A DNA stretch of 64,000 nucleotides from Candidatus Obscuribacterales bacterium. GTDB taxonomy: Bacteria; Cyanobacteriota; Vampirovibrionia; Obscuribacterales; Obscuribacteraceae. Of this stretch, positions 27,718 through 35,596 are shown one piece after another. A model generated the notes under the pieces. It was not told where the DNA came from. It made no database searches and saw nothing but the letters and a program-made list of their open reading frames with translations. The DNA lies in the NCBI GenBank assembly GCA_019750335.1, contig JAIEOQ010000008.1, positions 248,001-312,000 of the forward strand. Reading direction: 5' to 3'. Each line of letters opens with the position of its first letter. The first letter of the stretch is position 1. Position numbers and translations under genes: made by a program.

Positions 27718-28202
27718 AATTTTCTCCTTGGAGGCAGCAAATTCACTAAGGCAACTATTTTCGATATGCCGCAGCCTCAATCAACTCAAACTCATTTATG
27801 GCAAGCTGCAGATTAAGTGCAGTAAAGACAATTCAATTTGACTGCCGCTGGTAAAGCTTCGCTAGGTCAATTCAGCCAACTAAGTCACTTGTCATTTTTT
27901 GGCAAAAATTGGCGCCCCTGGCGTAGGGGTAGTTATTAGGCTTATTCGAGCCCCTAGCCCTGGAAGCTTACGCCCGGGTAATATTTACATCCCTTGTTCC
28001 TTGGGTCCTGAGCGCACTAGGGTCTCTCAGTCTCTAATTCACCCGCATTAACCATTGGTCATACCCGCAACAGATAACTAGTTCACTAGTTGAGCAATCC
28101 ATCCGGATGCCGCACTCGACAAAAAGGTCGAGCTGGAGTTGGTTTGACTTTTAGCCTGTCGTTTTTAAACCTGTTTCAAACCATTATTTTGAAAGAACAA
28201 TC
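27718..28202. other. 485-bp divergent intergenic region with palindromes
   Basis: No convincing reading frame. On the plus strand it holds a small stem CCCCT-GGCGT-AGGGG (27915-27929), a C-rich stretch to about 28000 and three close palindromes: AACTAGT-TC-ACTAGTT (28076-28091), CATCCGGATG (28100-28109) and CTCGAC-AAAAAG-GTCGAG (28115-28132). They lie 70-125 bp upstream of the gene at 28203. They could be operators, a structured leader or part of a small RNA; it does not match the conserved cores of RNase P, SRP or tmRNA that I know. Confidence 0.5.
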
Positions 28203-28670
28203 ATGCGCAACCTGACTCTGATCGCTGCTTCGGCTGTGAGCCTCGTCCTCTATCAAATCGTGATTTTGGTTCTCTCCGGCGGATTTCGCGAAATCGGCTT
28301 ATTCCTGCCGATCGTCGCCATCGTCGGCGGCTCGACCGGCGCGGCAATCGGTGCTCTCGGTTTGGGTCTCAGCCGGCTTTTCCGTCGCTCCACCGCCAGC
28401 CCCAAAACCTTCGCCGCCCTTTCGTCCGTAGCATCAATCCTTGTTGGTATGGCTATCTACGCAATCGGCAACGCTGGTCATGCAAGCGACAGCCCGCAAT
28501 TTATCTGGGCCGCGACTTTCTATGTGACTAGCATCGCGCCTTTTGCTTTGCTCCGCGTGTTGCCCGAAGGACTCTTGCTGACTTTCATCGGCACGGCTTT
28601 GATGGGCGCCGTCACCGGAGCGCTGGCCTCTCACGCCACGAACAAGGTACACGGCAACACGGCGGCTTAG
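28203..28670 (+). CDS. Small polytopic membrane protein
   Basis: 155 residues, four predicted transmembrane helices (about 5-25, 35-58, 75-92, 100-140) separated by short loops. Small residues dominate (VGGSTGAAIGALGLGLSRLF). No known family recognised. ATG preceded by GAAAG. Opens the accessory block and is followed by its own hairpin at 28705-28730 before the next gene. Confidence 0.7.
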   Translation: MRNLTLIAASAVSLVLYQIVILVLSGGFREIGLFLPIVAIVGGSTGAAIGALGLGLSRLFRRSTASPKTFAALSSVASILVGMAIYAIGNAGHASDSPQFIWAATFYVTSIAPFALLRVLPEGLLLTFIGTALMGAVTGALASHATNKVHGNTAA

Positions 28671-28704
28671 CCCCAAGAATAGCCGATTGAGTTTTGAACA
28701 GTTC

Positions 28705-28730
28705 AGGTGCGGAGGCGAACCTCCGCACCT
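28705..28730 (+). terminator. Hairpin after 28203 gene (11-bp stem, CGAA loop)
   Basis: AGGTGCGGAGG and CCTCCGCACCT form a perfect 11-bp stem closed by the stable tetraloop CGAA, followed by TTATT. Could terminate or act as a 3' stabiliser; the next start codon is only 32 bp on. Confidence 0.6.
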
Positions 28731-28761
28731 TTATTCCGCTACACCAAGAATAAGAAACAAC

Positions 28762-29820
28762 ATGAGTACATCCGAAAAGAAGCAGATTCTCGCCTTTGTC
28801 GATGCTCCCGATCCGGACAATTTCGTCCAACTGATTGCTTTGCACAAGCTCAATCCGGATGCCGAAGTCAATGTGGCTCTGACCGGACGTCCGGTCCGTT
28901 TCAAAGCAACGAAAGACCATCCTACCTGGAAATGGGATCTGCAAAGTTCACGCATGGCCCAAGAAGCTTCGGCTGCGCGCATCAAGAACTTTTTGCGCCA
29001 TTTCGGCATCAACGTCAGCCGTGTTTTCGACGGCGGTATCGCTCCGCGTACTCTCGTTCCGCACCATATTCACTTCGAGGAGTATTACCGCTTTCTTGAC
29101 GTGGACCCGCTTTGCGCCTTGCGCCACAGCGAACTCGAACCGCAAGAAGAGCTGGTGGAGCTGATTCTCAAGACTCAGAACGCTTCGTTACCTCTGGCAG
29201 TCGGTGGTCCAATGACCGGCTTGCACCAAACCATCGTACGCTGCCCTGAAGTGACGACTCGCTTCAAAGAGCTCCACGCCATGTTCGCCACTTGGGGCAC
29301 TGTCGCTCTAATGCAGTTTGACGACAAGCCGCGCGGCGCCCTGCAGTTCAACGTTGCTTGCGATCCGCAAGCGGCGCACGGGGTTCTTTGCGGACTGGAT
29401 TGTCCGATTTATCTGATGCCGACCGAAGTGACCCGGGTGAAGTCCATCGGCTTTGAAAGCGCGCAAAAGTTGCGTGAATTCTTGCCGGAGAACAAAGGCT
29501 CCAACGCCCTCTATCATCTCTACGCTCTTTGGTATGACGCTGCCGTCAAGCCGCGTCAAGCCAAGAATCCGGAAGAGTTGATTTTCATCCACGACTTGGT
29601 TGCTGCTTTCAGCCTGGATGAAAAGTTGCGCAGCGCAATCTACGACATTGTACCGGTGGAGATCACCTCGGTACCTTATCTGCCGCGTGAATCGGCGGAT
29701 TGGGGCAAAGTGCTCATGAACAAGACCGACAAGTCCAGCAAGATCTGGGCGGCCACTGGACTGAAAGCCGATGGCGCAGCCAAGTATCTCGAAGCGTTGA
29801 AACAAGTTTTGTCCGCCTAA
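28762..29820 (+). CDS. Nucleoside hydrolase-like protein
   Basis: 352 residues resembling the inosine-uridine nucleoside hydrolase fold. An early strand ILAFVDAPDPDNFVQLIAL takes the place of the family's DTDPGIDDAxAL calcium site; LPLAVGGPMTGLHQTI fits the GPLTN segment, and LQFNVACDPQAAHGVLCG fits the E.N...DP.A loop. The aspartates are only partly kept (third position Pro, fourth Asn), so hydrolase activity is uncertain. N-terminal upstream codons in frame are ignored because the ATG at 28762 starts the first strand. No signal peptide. Followed by a hairpin. Confidence 0.6.
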   Translation: MSTSEKKQILAFVDAPDPDNFVQLIALHKLNPDAEVNVALTGRPVRFKATKDHPTWKWDLQSSRMAQEASAARIKNFLRHFGINVSRVFDGGIAPRTLVPHHIHFEEYYRFLDVDPLCALRHSELEPQEELVELILKTQNASLPLAVGGPMTGLHQTIVRCPEVTTRFKELHAMFATWGTVALMQFDDKPRGALQFNVACDPQAAHGVLCGLDCPIYLMPTEVTRVKSIGFESAQKLREFLPENKGSNALYHLYALWYDAAVKPRQAKNPEELIFIHDLVAAFSLDEKLRSAIYDIVPVEITSVPYLPRESADWGKVLMNKTDKSSKIWAATGLKADGAAKYLEALKQVLSA

Positions 29821-29831
29821 GGAACACTGAG

Positions 29832-29867
29832 CGGGAGAGAAGTGCTTGAACAGGTGCTTCTCTCCCG
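29832..29867 (+). terminator. Hairpin after 28762 gene
   Basis: CGGGAGAGAAG (29832-29842) pairs with CTTCTCTCCCG (29857-29867) around a 14-base loop; 11 perfect pairs, followed by TCTCTC rather than a U-tract. The next gene begins 25 bp later. Confidence 0.55.
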
Positions 29868-29891
29868 TCTCTCATATAGAAACGAGATTAT

Positions 29892-30398
29892 GTGTTTACA
29901 GCATACTGTCGTCATTTGGGTTTGATTACCGACCACGGTTTTTCCTGGAAGGGTCTGGGAAAATTCCTGTTTCAGTGGGCGATCATTACCGCCATTTTTT
30001 GTCTCTCCTTTTCCGCCGCACCTGGAACAAACTTGGGCGAGCAACCCATTGCCGTGCTCGGTTTGGCTTTATTTTGCACTGCGGCTTGTCATGCCGCATG
30101 CAAACTGGCCTATCACGGATCGCTCTGGTGCATCGACCGCTTGGTACACAGCGGCGGATTGGTGGGGCAAGCACTTTTTGCCATCCTCGTCACCGTCCTA
30201 ACCCTAGGCTTTGCTCTGGCGATTTTCAGCATTCCGATGTTACTGATTAAAGCGGCGTCGTGTCTAGCACCGCAAACCGTTGTTTTTGCCGGCTACAACA
30301 CAGCTTTTTTATGCGGCATAGCAATGCATTGCGCTGACGCTGTAATTGCCGATCTGACCGGTATTCGCCTGATGGCCGGCAAAGCCCGAATCAATTAA
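29892..30398 (+). CDS. Small membrane protein
   Basis: 168 residues with four hydrophobic helices (FLFQWAIITAIFCLSF, IAVLGLALFCTAACHAACKL, ALFAILVTVLTLGFALAIF, VFAGYNTAFLCGIAMHCAD) and several cysteines. No family recognised. The GTG at 29892 is used; an ATG two bases upstream is out of frame and stops after 11 codons. Located between hairpins at 29832 and 30416, so it seems to be a single-gene unit. Confidence 0.6.
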   Translation: MFTAYCRHLGLITDHGFSWKGLGKFLFQWAIITAIFCLSFSAAPGTNLGEQPIAVLGLALFCTAACHAACKLAYHGSLWCIDRLVHSGGLVGQALFAILVTVLTLGFALAIFSIPMLLIKAASCLAPQTVVFAGYNTAFLCGIAMHCADAVIADLTGIRLMAGKARIN

Positions 30399-30415
30399 AC
30401 CTCAGACTTTCCACC

Positions 30416-30436
30416 GCGCCGATTGTATATCGGCGC
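30416..30436 (+). terminator. Hairpin after 29892 gene
   Basis: GCGCCGAT-TGTAT-ATCGGCGC, an 8-bp perfect stem 17 bases after the stop; no U-tract. The remaining 150 bp before the next ATG (30591) show further partial repeats but no reading frame. Confidence 0.5.
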
Positions 30437-30590
30437 AAACGGTAGTTTCGACATATGCATTTTTGGCTGCGGGTTCTCACCGCGGTCACAGGTGCGTTGA
30501 AACTGCCGTACAGACACCGGTGCCGAACGCTTGGGCATTGCATCTGTGTCTTCAAATATAAAAAGCTCAAGCACAAAAGAGAGAAACATC

Positions 30591-31736
30591 ATGAACGCAG
30601 AAAAATCCTTGCCTTTTCGCCCTCTGCACTATGCCGGCAATAAGACGTACCCTATCATCAACTGCCTGCAAGAAGACGCCCACCCGCTTCTTCTGTCACT
30701 TACAGAAGCGATGCGTGCGGCAGAGGACTCCCAAAGACTATTTTCCACCGATCATGGTCCCTTGCATAGCTGTAAAGGACAATTGAACGAAAGACAGTAC
30801 GCCGAACGGGTCGAAAAACTGAGCGGAACGGATCTGCAGAAGCTTGAGAAATTGGTGAGAGAGCAAAATAATCTGCGCTGCTCTTACGCCATGGAACTGG
30901 TTGCCTTAGGATATAGCCTTCCCGAAGACAAACGAAGGCTGGAGCATCTCAATCAGGTCCTAGTCCAGGTTGCCGAATTCGCCAGCCGGCTAGAGTGCAC
31001 CGACGAAAAAGCCCGACATGTTCGCAATGTTTACATCAACAATTGCCTCCTGGCCAGACAGCTCATCGCTTTTGCCAAAGAGAGACGAGCCAAGCTGATC
31101 CCGGAACTCAACTCGCCTTGCGCGAAAACTTCTCTGGATGCGTTGAACACCGCATACGAAGAGGATGGTCGGTTTTTAGGCTCGGTCGATCTGGATCGTC
31201 TGCACGGCAAATACATACGCGGGCTCAGCGATCAGGCTTTCGAGCGACTGGAAACGCTGTTCGACTATGCCCGTTCTTTGTATTGGCAGGCGGAAATGGC
31301 GCTTAAGCTCCTCAAAGAAAAGCGGGGCATGCTCCACGAAGATCAGTTTTTGCAGCAAGTGGAGAAAGCAGCTACTAACGGCGGTCATGAGCTAACAGCA
31401 ATCAGACAGACCCAGACAGAACGCCGCCGGCTTTTCGTCAGCGCTGCCACTGCCTATGCATCTCCTGCTCAAGCTCTGCAAGAAAGCCTGGATGAGCTAA
31501 AGATCGGTCTGGAAGCCGCTCGGTCCTTCATTGAGGAAAGCCCTCCCCAAGAACGGCAGACCTTGTTAGTGATGAAAAGCAACTGTGTCGCGGCTCGCTC
31601 TTTGCTCCATACTTGCGCTCTTTCCTTAGCTCGGCATCCTGTCGATCATGAAACGGACCGCGACCCGCTTTTTCTGAAGGCAAGGGCGACATTTGATGAG
31701 GCTTTGCTTGAGCTTCTCAAGCCTGTGACAATCTGA
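30591..31736 (+). CDS. Helical protein, paralogue of 58102 gene
   Basis: 381 residues, no signal peptide or membrane helix, almost entirely amphipathic helix with heptad-like spacing. I do not recognise a family, but it is clearly related to the product of 58102-59184: DAHPLLLSLTEAMRAA aligns with NPHPLQAALTTAVAKV, VALGYSLPEDKRRLEHLNQ with IALGYQPQEWKDLAELKQ, YINNCLLARQL with YASNCLAARAV, and VMKSNCVAARSLL with AMQSNCIAGQMVL. The two conserved Asn-Cys pairs suggest a structural or metal/thiol role. The ATG has GAGAAACATC upstream; a 20-codon upstream extension is ignored. Has its own terminator. Confidence 0.72.
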   Translation: MNAEKSLPFRPLHYAGNKTYPIINCLQEDAHPLLLSLTEAMRAAEDSQRLFSTDHGPLHSCKGQLNERQYAERVEKLSGTDLQKLEKLVREQNNLRCSYAMELVALGYSLPEDKRRLEHLNQVLVQVAEFASRLECTDEKARHVRNVYINNCLLARQLIAFAKERRAKLIPELNSPCAKTSLDALNTAYEEDGRFLGSVDLDRLHGKYIRGLSDQAFERLETLFDYARSLYWQAEMALKLLKEKRGMLHEDQFLQQVEKAATNGGHELTAIRQTQTERRRLFVSAATAYASPAQALQESLDELKIGLEAARSFIEESPPQERQTLLVMKSNCVAARSLLHTCALSLARHPVDHETDRDPLFLKARATFDEALLELLKPVTI

Positions 31737-31752
31737 TTTCTTCTTCCGCCTT

Positions 31753-31800
31753 AGCGAACGCCGGCTAGCTAGCTAGTCGGCGTTCGCTCTCTTTTGTTTT
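31753..31800 (+). terminator. Terminator after 30591 gene
   Basis: AGCGAACGCCG (31753-31763) pairs with CGGCGTTCGCT (31778-31788) around a self-complementary GCTAGCTAGCTAGT core, followed by CTCTTTTGTTTTAG. A good factor-independent terminator. Confidence 0.75.
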
Positions 31801-31833
31801 AGACAGAAAATCAAAATCGAAGGGGCAAATATT

Positions 31834-32205
31834 ATGGATACTATCTTGCAATTGTGGCCGGTTTGGACGCTTCTCGCTTTGGGATTGGCCTTGTTTTTGT
31901 TCAACATAAACCAGGCAACAAGCGGCTATCACTCCATGCGTAACCTTGACCAACGGCGCAAAGAACAGCAAGCGCGATTACTTGAATATCGCAAACTCAT
32001 TCAAGAGCTGGGGGCGTTGAAGAGGCAGTTCCAAACCAAAACATCCTCCCTGAGCGAAACCGAACGACTGGAACTTTGGCGTCCGGTCGATAAAAGCTTG
32101 ATGAAAGTGTTTAGTCATGTCATGGCAGGCAGTCATACAACAGCTCATGACCAGCTGCTTGAGACTGTCGCTCAGGCAAAAGAGCTCCTGGACAAACTAT
32201 CTTAG
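31834..32205 (+). CDS. Small membrane-anchored helical protein
   Basis: 123 residues with an N-terminal transmembrane helix (about 5-25, PVWTLLALGLALFLFNI) and a charged helical tail containing RRKEQQARLLEYRKLIQEL. No domain recognised. The reading frame continues, after the TAG at 32203, for another 67 codons without a stop (see 32239-32409), so the present protein may be a shortened version of a longer ancestor. Confidence 0.65.
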   Translation: MDTILQLWPVWTLLALGLALFLFNINQATSGYHSMRNLDQRRKEQQARLLEYRKLIQELGALKRQFQTKTSSLSETERLELWRPVDKSLMKVFSHVMAGSHTTAHDQLLETVAQAKELLDKLS

Positions 32206-32238
32206 AATCAGGCAGAGAAAATAGCGGCGCAGCATGAA

Positions 32239-32409
32239 TTGGCTCATCCGCAAATTGTTTTTGGAAGTGACCAGGATCGACATTTTCACGATTTAGTTTT
32301 TGTCTTCGGCAAAATCTACCCTTGGGGTTATCAAACCGAACGTGGATGGATAGAACACGAGCAGTATCGCGAGTGGAAGAACAGCGGTTTTCCTCAAGAC
32401 AGTAACTAA
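32239..32409 (+). CDS. Small ORF in frame after a stop codon
   Basis: The frame of the preceding gene stays open from 32206 to the TAA at 32407-32409. The only start codon is TTG at 32239, giving 56 residues with a globular composition rich in aromatics and His (IVFGSDQDRHFHDLVFVF, IYPWGYQTERGWIEHEQY). No ribosome site is visible. It could be a small gene, a remnant of a longer protein split by the amber codon, or produced by readthrough. Confidence 0.35.
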   Translation: MAHPQIVFGSDQDRHFHDLVFVFGKIYPWGYQTERGWIEHEQYREWKNSGFPQDSN

Positions 32410-32430
32410 CCAAAGAGAAAGGAGCTTTCC

Positions 32431-32988
32431 GTGGCTACCTTATTTTTACTAATCGGTCTTTGTTTCCTCTCCTATTTTTTCGGCTCTATGGCTGCTTTGG
32501 TCTTTACCAGCGGTCCGGCTGCCGTATTCATTTTAGGAGCGATTCTTTCTCTTGTTGCGGCCTATGTCGCTCACCAGATATCGGATGGCAAATTAACTTT
32601 TGCGATTCTGATCGCCGCGATTGCTTTCATCCCGACCATCCGCATATTGCGCAACAGCTCAAATGACGGCAAGGAGCTCAAAGCAATCGCCACGGAGGTA
32701 GTTCAATTCGGATTGGAGCATTTTACCGCTCTTGACACCGACAGCAGTGGCACCATCAGCGAAAACGAAATGACGCATGGTGCCAGCAATCGTCAATTCA
32801 CTTCTGTTCAACGCCGCCTCGTCGAACACATGTACGCTCATCGCAGCCGCATTGGCCATGTAACCGACGTCGATTATGACTGGAACCCGGCTACGGAAAC
32901 GATTGACAGCACTACCTATTACGGTATCAGCAAATTAGATCTGCAGTCTTACCAACACCGGCTAGCTGAGCGATACAAACGCTGGTAA
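32431..32988 (+). CDS. Membrane-anchored EF-hand protein
   Basis: 185 residues: three hydrophobic helices in residues 3-72, then a cytoplasmic or periplasmic domain with a canonical EF-hand loop, D102-T-D104-S-S106-G-T-I109-S-E-N-E113, where Asp1, Asp3, Ser5, Gly6, Ile8 and Glu12 are all in place for Ca2+. The C-terminus LDLQSYQHRLAERYKRW closely matches the end of the paralogue at 37451-38101. GTG start with AGGAG seven bases upstream. Calcium sensing is a reasonable inference; a single EF-hand would need to pair. Followed by a strong terminator. Confidence 0.78.
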   Translation: MATLFLLIGLCFLSYFFGSMAALVFTSGPAAVFILGAILSLVAAYVAHQISDGKLTFAILIAAIAFIPTIRILRNSSNDGKELKAIATEVVQFGLEHFTALDTDSSGTISENEMTHGASNRQFTSVQRRLVEHMYAHRSRIGHVTDVDYDWNPATETIDSTTYYGISKLDLQSYQHRLAERYKRW

Positions 32989-33000
32989 TCAACTTTCCGC

Positions 33001-33045
33001 AGGATGACGCCCTTGTAATGCAAAGGCGTCATCCTGTATTTTTTT
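33001..33045 (+). terminator. Rho-independent terminator
   Basis: AGGATGACGCC pairs with GGCGTCATCCT (11 bp) and is followed by GTATTTTTTT. Textbook terminator for the plus-strand EF-hand gene. Confidence 0.88.
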
Positions 33046-33080
33046 GATCAATATTTACCATATACTATAGTTAATATTAC

Positions 33081-33118
33081 TAAAAACAGGAGCGGCAGAT
33101 TGTGTCCGCCGCTCCTGT
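33081..33118 (-). terminator. Rho-independent terminator, minus strand
   Basis: ACAGGAGCGGC (33086-33096) pairs with GCCGCTCCTGT (33108-33118); read on the minus strand the stem is followed by TTTTTA. Terminates the long minus-strand run starting at 44132. Faces the plus-strand terminator 40 bp away. Confidence 0.8.
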
Positions 33119-33151
33119 TCTTCGATTAACACAACAGGCACAAACGCACCT

Positions 33152-33451
33152 TTACTCGCCGAAGCGCTCTTTGATCATAGCCGCAGCCGCCCGCTCAAGC
33201 TTCTCGATATAATCAGCTTCCACAGCCATCGAGCCCGTATAAGCAAGACCTTGACAGATACCGCCAGCACCATCACTCCAACTGATTTCTTGGATCACAG
33301 CCAGAGGAACGCCGGCGTTCAAAGCCAGATAATAGATCCGGTCGGACCAATAGCAAGGACGGTACTTGTCGTCGGGTTGCAGACTCGGTTCAGTCGCCCG
33401 CGCAAGATTCTTTGCCAAAGTACGTTTTCGTGCAGGAGAAATTTCGTCCAT
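33152..33451 (-). CDS. Small soluble protein, unknown
   Basis: 99 residues, no signal peptide. Two helical ends (ARKRTLAKNLARAT and EADYIEKLERAAAAMIKERF) flank a central YWSDRIYYLALNAGVPLAVI with a glycine-rich loop. No family recognised. ATG preceded by AAGGA with an eight-base spacer. Ten bases after the Bax-inhibitor-like gene, so probably cotranscribed; followed by a terminator. Confidence 0.6.
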   Translation of the reverse strand: MDEISPARKRTLAKNLARATEPSLQPDDKYRPCYWSDRIYYLALNAGVPLAVIQEISWSDGAGGICQGLAYTGSMAVEADYIEKLERAAAAMIKERFGE

Positions 33452-33461
33452 TTCTGCATCC

Positions 33462-34091
33462 TTACTTGTCGCTTAAGGCCTCAATAAACTCCAACGCATA
33501 GAGGAAGAAGTTCAAGAAGTCGAGATAAAGCTGCATGCTCAGATTAATAGCCGCTTCCCAGGTGTTTTCACTCTTCGACAAACGGAAAAAGTCGAAAATG
33601 AAATAACCGGAGAAAACGAGCATACCGATGGTCGATTCAATCAAACGCCCGGTACGACTCAGCCTCCAGAAGATGGTAACTAAACCAACCAGAATCAGCC
33701 CGAAAAGAGCGATTCCGAGAATACCACCGAGGAAGGAGAAGTCGATGCCCGAAAGCGCACCGACAAGACCGCAACCAGCCATGACACCACCGGTGCCGAG
33801 GAACACAGCTGATACCGTTTGCCAACCCAAACGCTGGGATTTCATCTGCACAACCGGTCCGATAAACAAGCCGGAGACGAAAGTCCAGCCGGTCAAAAGA
33901 CCGATAGCAAAGAGCGGCGAAGCCTTAGCTGCAAAAGGAATGGCAATGGCACCGCCGATAAACAGCAAAAGAATCAGAATAAAGGAGCCCAGAGTGCGCA
34001 AGTTGCGCCCGCAATAAGCGCCCAAACCGCCGAGCATCATACTGCCGGTCAAAAGCAGAGCCACTTTAGCAAACAAAGTTGAGGCGATCAT
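33462..34091 (-). CDS. Bax inhibitor-1/YccA-like membrane protein
   Basis: 209 residues, seven hydrophobic helices and the BI-1/YccA ending INLSMQLYLDFLNFFLYALEFI, close to the family's ALSLYLDIINLFLYLLR pattern with the charged residue in the last helix. BI-1 proteins are pH-sensitive calcium leak channels in the inner membrane; E. coli YccA modulates FtsH. The Asp residues that form the proton sensor in BsYetJ cannot be confirmed by eye. Its neighbour set includes two EF-hand proteins, which makes a calcium connection attractive but unproven. Confidence 0.8.
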   Translation of the reverse strand: MIASTLFAKVALLLTGSMMLGGLGAYCGRNLRTLGSFILILLLFIGGAIAIPFAAKASPLFAIGLLTGWTFVSGLFIGPVVQMKSQRLGWQTVSAVFLGTGGVMAGCGLVGALSGIDFSFLGGILGIALFGLILVGLVTIFWRLSRTGRLIESTIGMLVFSGYFIFDFFRLSKSENTWEAAINLSMQLYLDFLNFFLYALEFIEALSDK

Positions 34092-34132
34092 GCTTGTCTT
34101 TCTTGTTTAAGGGTTTACGGATAATGACTTAA

Positions 34133-35062
34133 CTAAATGACGACGAATTTTTCTCCGGCTTTCCAAAAGCGATTTGCGTCAGCCAGCAAATCGTAAGCTT
34201 GCAGAAAGGTTGAATTCGCTTTGATCACTTCCAGGCGGCGAGCACCGCGGGACGACTTGTCCGGAAGCATAAGCTTAAGGCTAGCGTCTCCTCTGCTTAA
34301 AGTCAGCATGATCGCCCCATCGACCGACGGTCGCGTTACAGCGTAGGAAACACTGATGTTTCCCAAACGAGCATCAGTCTTGGCGAAACGATAGCTGCTC
34401 AAAAAGCCCGGAGCAAACGTTTCGCGCTCAAACCGTGCAACAGACTCATGCAGCCCAGCGATGAGCCTTGCGACTTCCGGATTGTTGAAAGCCGGTTTTT
34501 CATTTTCACGCAAAACACCTGGTCCGTCAAAATACAGATGCAAATTCATCGCCGTTATTACTTTACCGAGAAGATGAACAAAACCCTCTTTCGGCTTTTG
34601 AAAAACAGTAACCAGAACTTCGCGCTCACGGGCGGCGGAGCACAGTCCAATGCGCTCACGCCACACCGTAACGGTGAAGCGCAAAAGATATTCTAACTTG
34701 CCGACATGAGCAAGGACCAAGTGTTTCACTTCGGTCAAATCTCGCACAGAGCTCGCTACCGAATTGGTAACGCCGACTTGGCCCAAAAGACGATGCTCCG
34801 CATCGACCGCCACGATAAGCTCATGACGGCAACCAGCCAGATCGACTTTTTGTGGATCGTAAAGCGTGATCCCGTCTGTGCCCGAGCATAGAACCGGCTT
34901 GTAGGCCAGAAAGCTGACGTCAGCACGTTCAACTTTGATATGCACATCATCACAAGGTCCACGGGCAGGACTCAAGCTTGCCAGTGGAAGGGCAGCGACA
35001 ATAGAGGGATATTTCTCCATGAGCGCAAGAGAAGAGATAGAACGAACGGAGTGATTGCGCAT
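34133..35062 (-). CDS. Unknown soluble protein
   Basis: 309 residues without signal peptide or membrane helix; mixed alpha/beta composition. Segments such as VHIKVERADVSFLAYKPVL, KHLVLAHVGKLEYLLRFTV and SVDGAIMLTLSRGDASLKL look like strands of a beta-rich domain, with a helical C-terminus (STFLQAYDLLADANRFWKAG). No family recognised. ATG at 35062 has AAGGA eight bases upstream. Preceded by its own leader and the hairpin 35096-35121. Confidence 0.62.
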   Translation of the reverse strand: MRNHSVRSISSLALMEKYPSIVAALPLASLSPARGPCDDVHIKVERADVSFLAYKPVLCSGTDGITLYDPQKVDLAGCRHELIVAVDAEHRLLGQVGVTNSVASSVRDLTEVKHLVLAHVGKLEYLLRFTVTVWRERIGLCSAAREREVLVTVFQKPKEGFVHLLGKVITAMNLHLYFDGPGVLRENEKPAFNNPEVARLIAGLHESVARFERETFAPGFLSSYRFAKTDARLGNISVSYAVTRPSVDGAIMLTLSRGDASLKLMLPDKSSRGARRLEVIKANSTFLQAYDLLADANRFWKAGEKFVVI

Positions 35063-35095
35063 GTTTTATTCCTTCTGACCCTCGGTCAGAATTAA

Positions 35096-35121
35096 GAGAC
35101 CAGCCTTCGGCTATCGGTCTC
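35096..35121 (-). terminator. Hairpin after 35174 gene
   Basis: GAGACC and GGTCTC enclose AGCC-TTC-GGCT; a two-part stem downstream of the minus-strand gene ending at 35174. No U-tract. Confidence 0.4.
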
Positions 35122-35173
35122 AGAATGAATTAATGCCGCAGAGAAACACTCTCCGCAACCGGATTCGACACTC

Positions 35174-35581
35174 CTAACGACAGACAAATTCTTTCAACTG
35201 TTGAAGACCGCGCGGCACGCCGCCGGCGGAAATAAGCAGATGACCGACGGTCAAACAGGCGCCAACGCGCCATGCGCCGAATAAACCAATCGGTCCAATT
35301 ATGCCGAGCTTTGCACAAGCCCAAACAGCGCCAGCAGGAAGAACCGGCAACAGGATCAGGATGACCACAATGGACAGCTCGGTGATTTGTGTACGCTCGA
35401 AAACTTTTCGGCTGACCGCGGCGCAAGAATCATAACCGGGATAAAGAACGGCAAGCATGACTGCCGACGCAATAAGCGCCGGCAAACCGGTGATGCCACC
35501 GCTATCCAAAGTCACGTAAGCAAGCATCATCTCGATGCCGAAAATAAGACTGAGAGCAAGAACTTTATGTCCGATGCTCAT
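35174..35581 (-). CDS. Small membrane protein, tandem paralogue A
   Basis: 135 residues with about three to four helices (VLALSLIFGIEMMLAYV, LIASAVMLAVLYPGY, LSIVVILILLPVLPAGAVW, a C-terminal helix). It resembles the next gene upstream in length and landmarks: GIEMMLA versus GIEIMLA, LLPVLPAGAVW versus GILPLFPTAYLW, GGVPRGLQQLKEF versus LGLPGSVRSVIAY. The two are therefore likely tandem duplicates that have diverged strongly. Fifteen bases separate them. No function known. Confidence 0.62.
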   Translation of the reverse strand: MSIGHKVLALSLIFGIEMMLAYVTLDSGGITGLPALIASAVMLAVLYPGYDSCAAVSRKVFERTQITELSIVVILILLPVLPAGAVWACAKLGIIGPIGLFGAWRVGACLTVGHLLISAGGVPRGLQQLKEFVCR

Positions 35582-35596
35582 GGTTTCAGCTCCAAT

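Noticed and set aside
27900-28140. Possible 6S RNA, tmRNA or riboswitch
   Set aside because: Some stems are present but I find none of the conserved cores (RNase P, SRP, tmRNA, TPP, cobalamin or glycine boxes), so only an unclassified structured region is reported.
29308-29805. Minus-strand 165-codon frame
   Set aside because: Antisense to the nucleoside-hydrolase-like gene; high GC at third positions makes long antisense frames likely.
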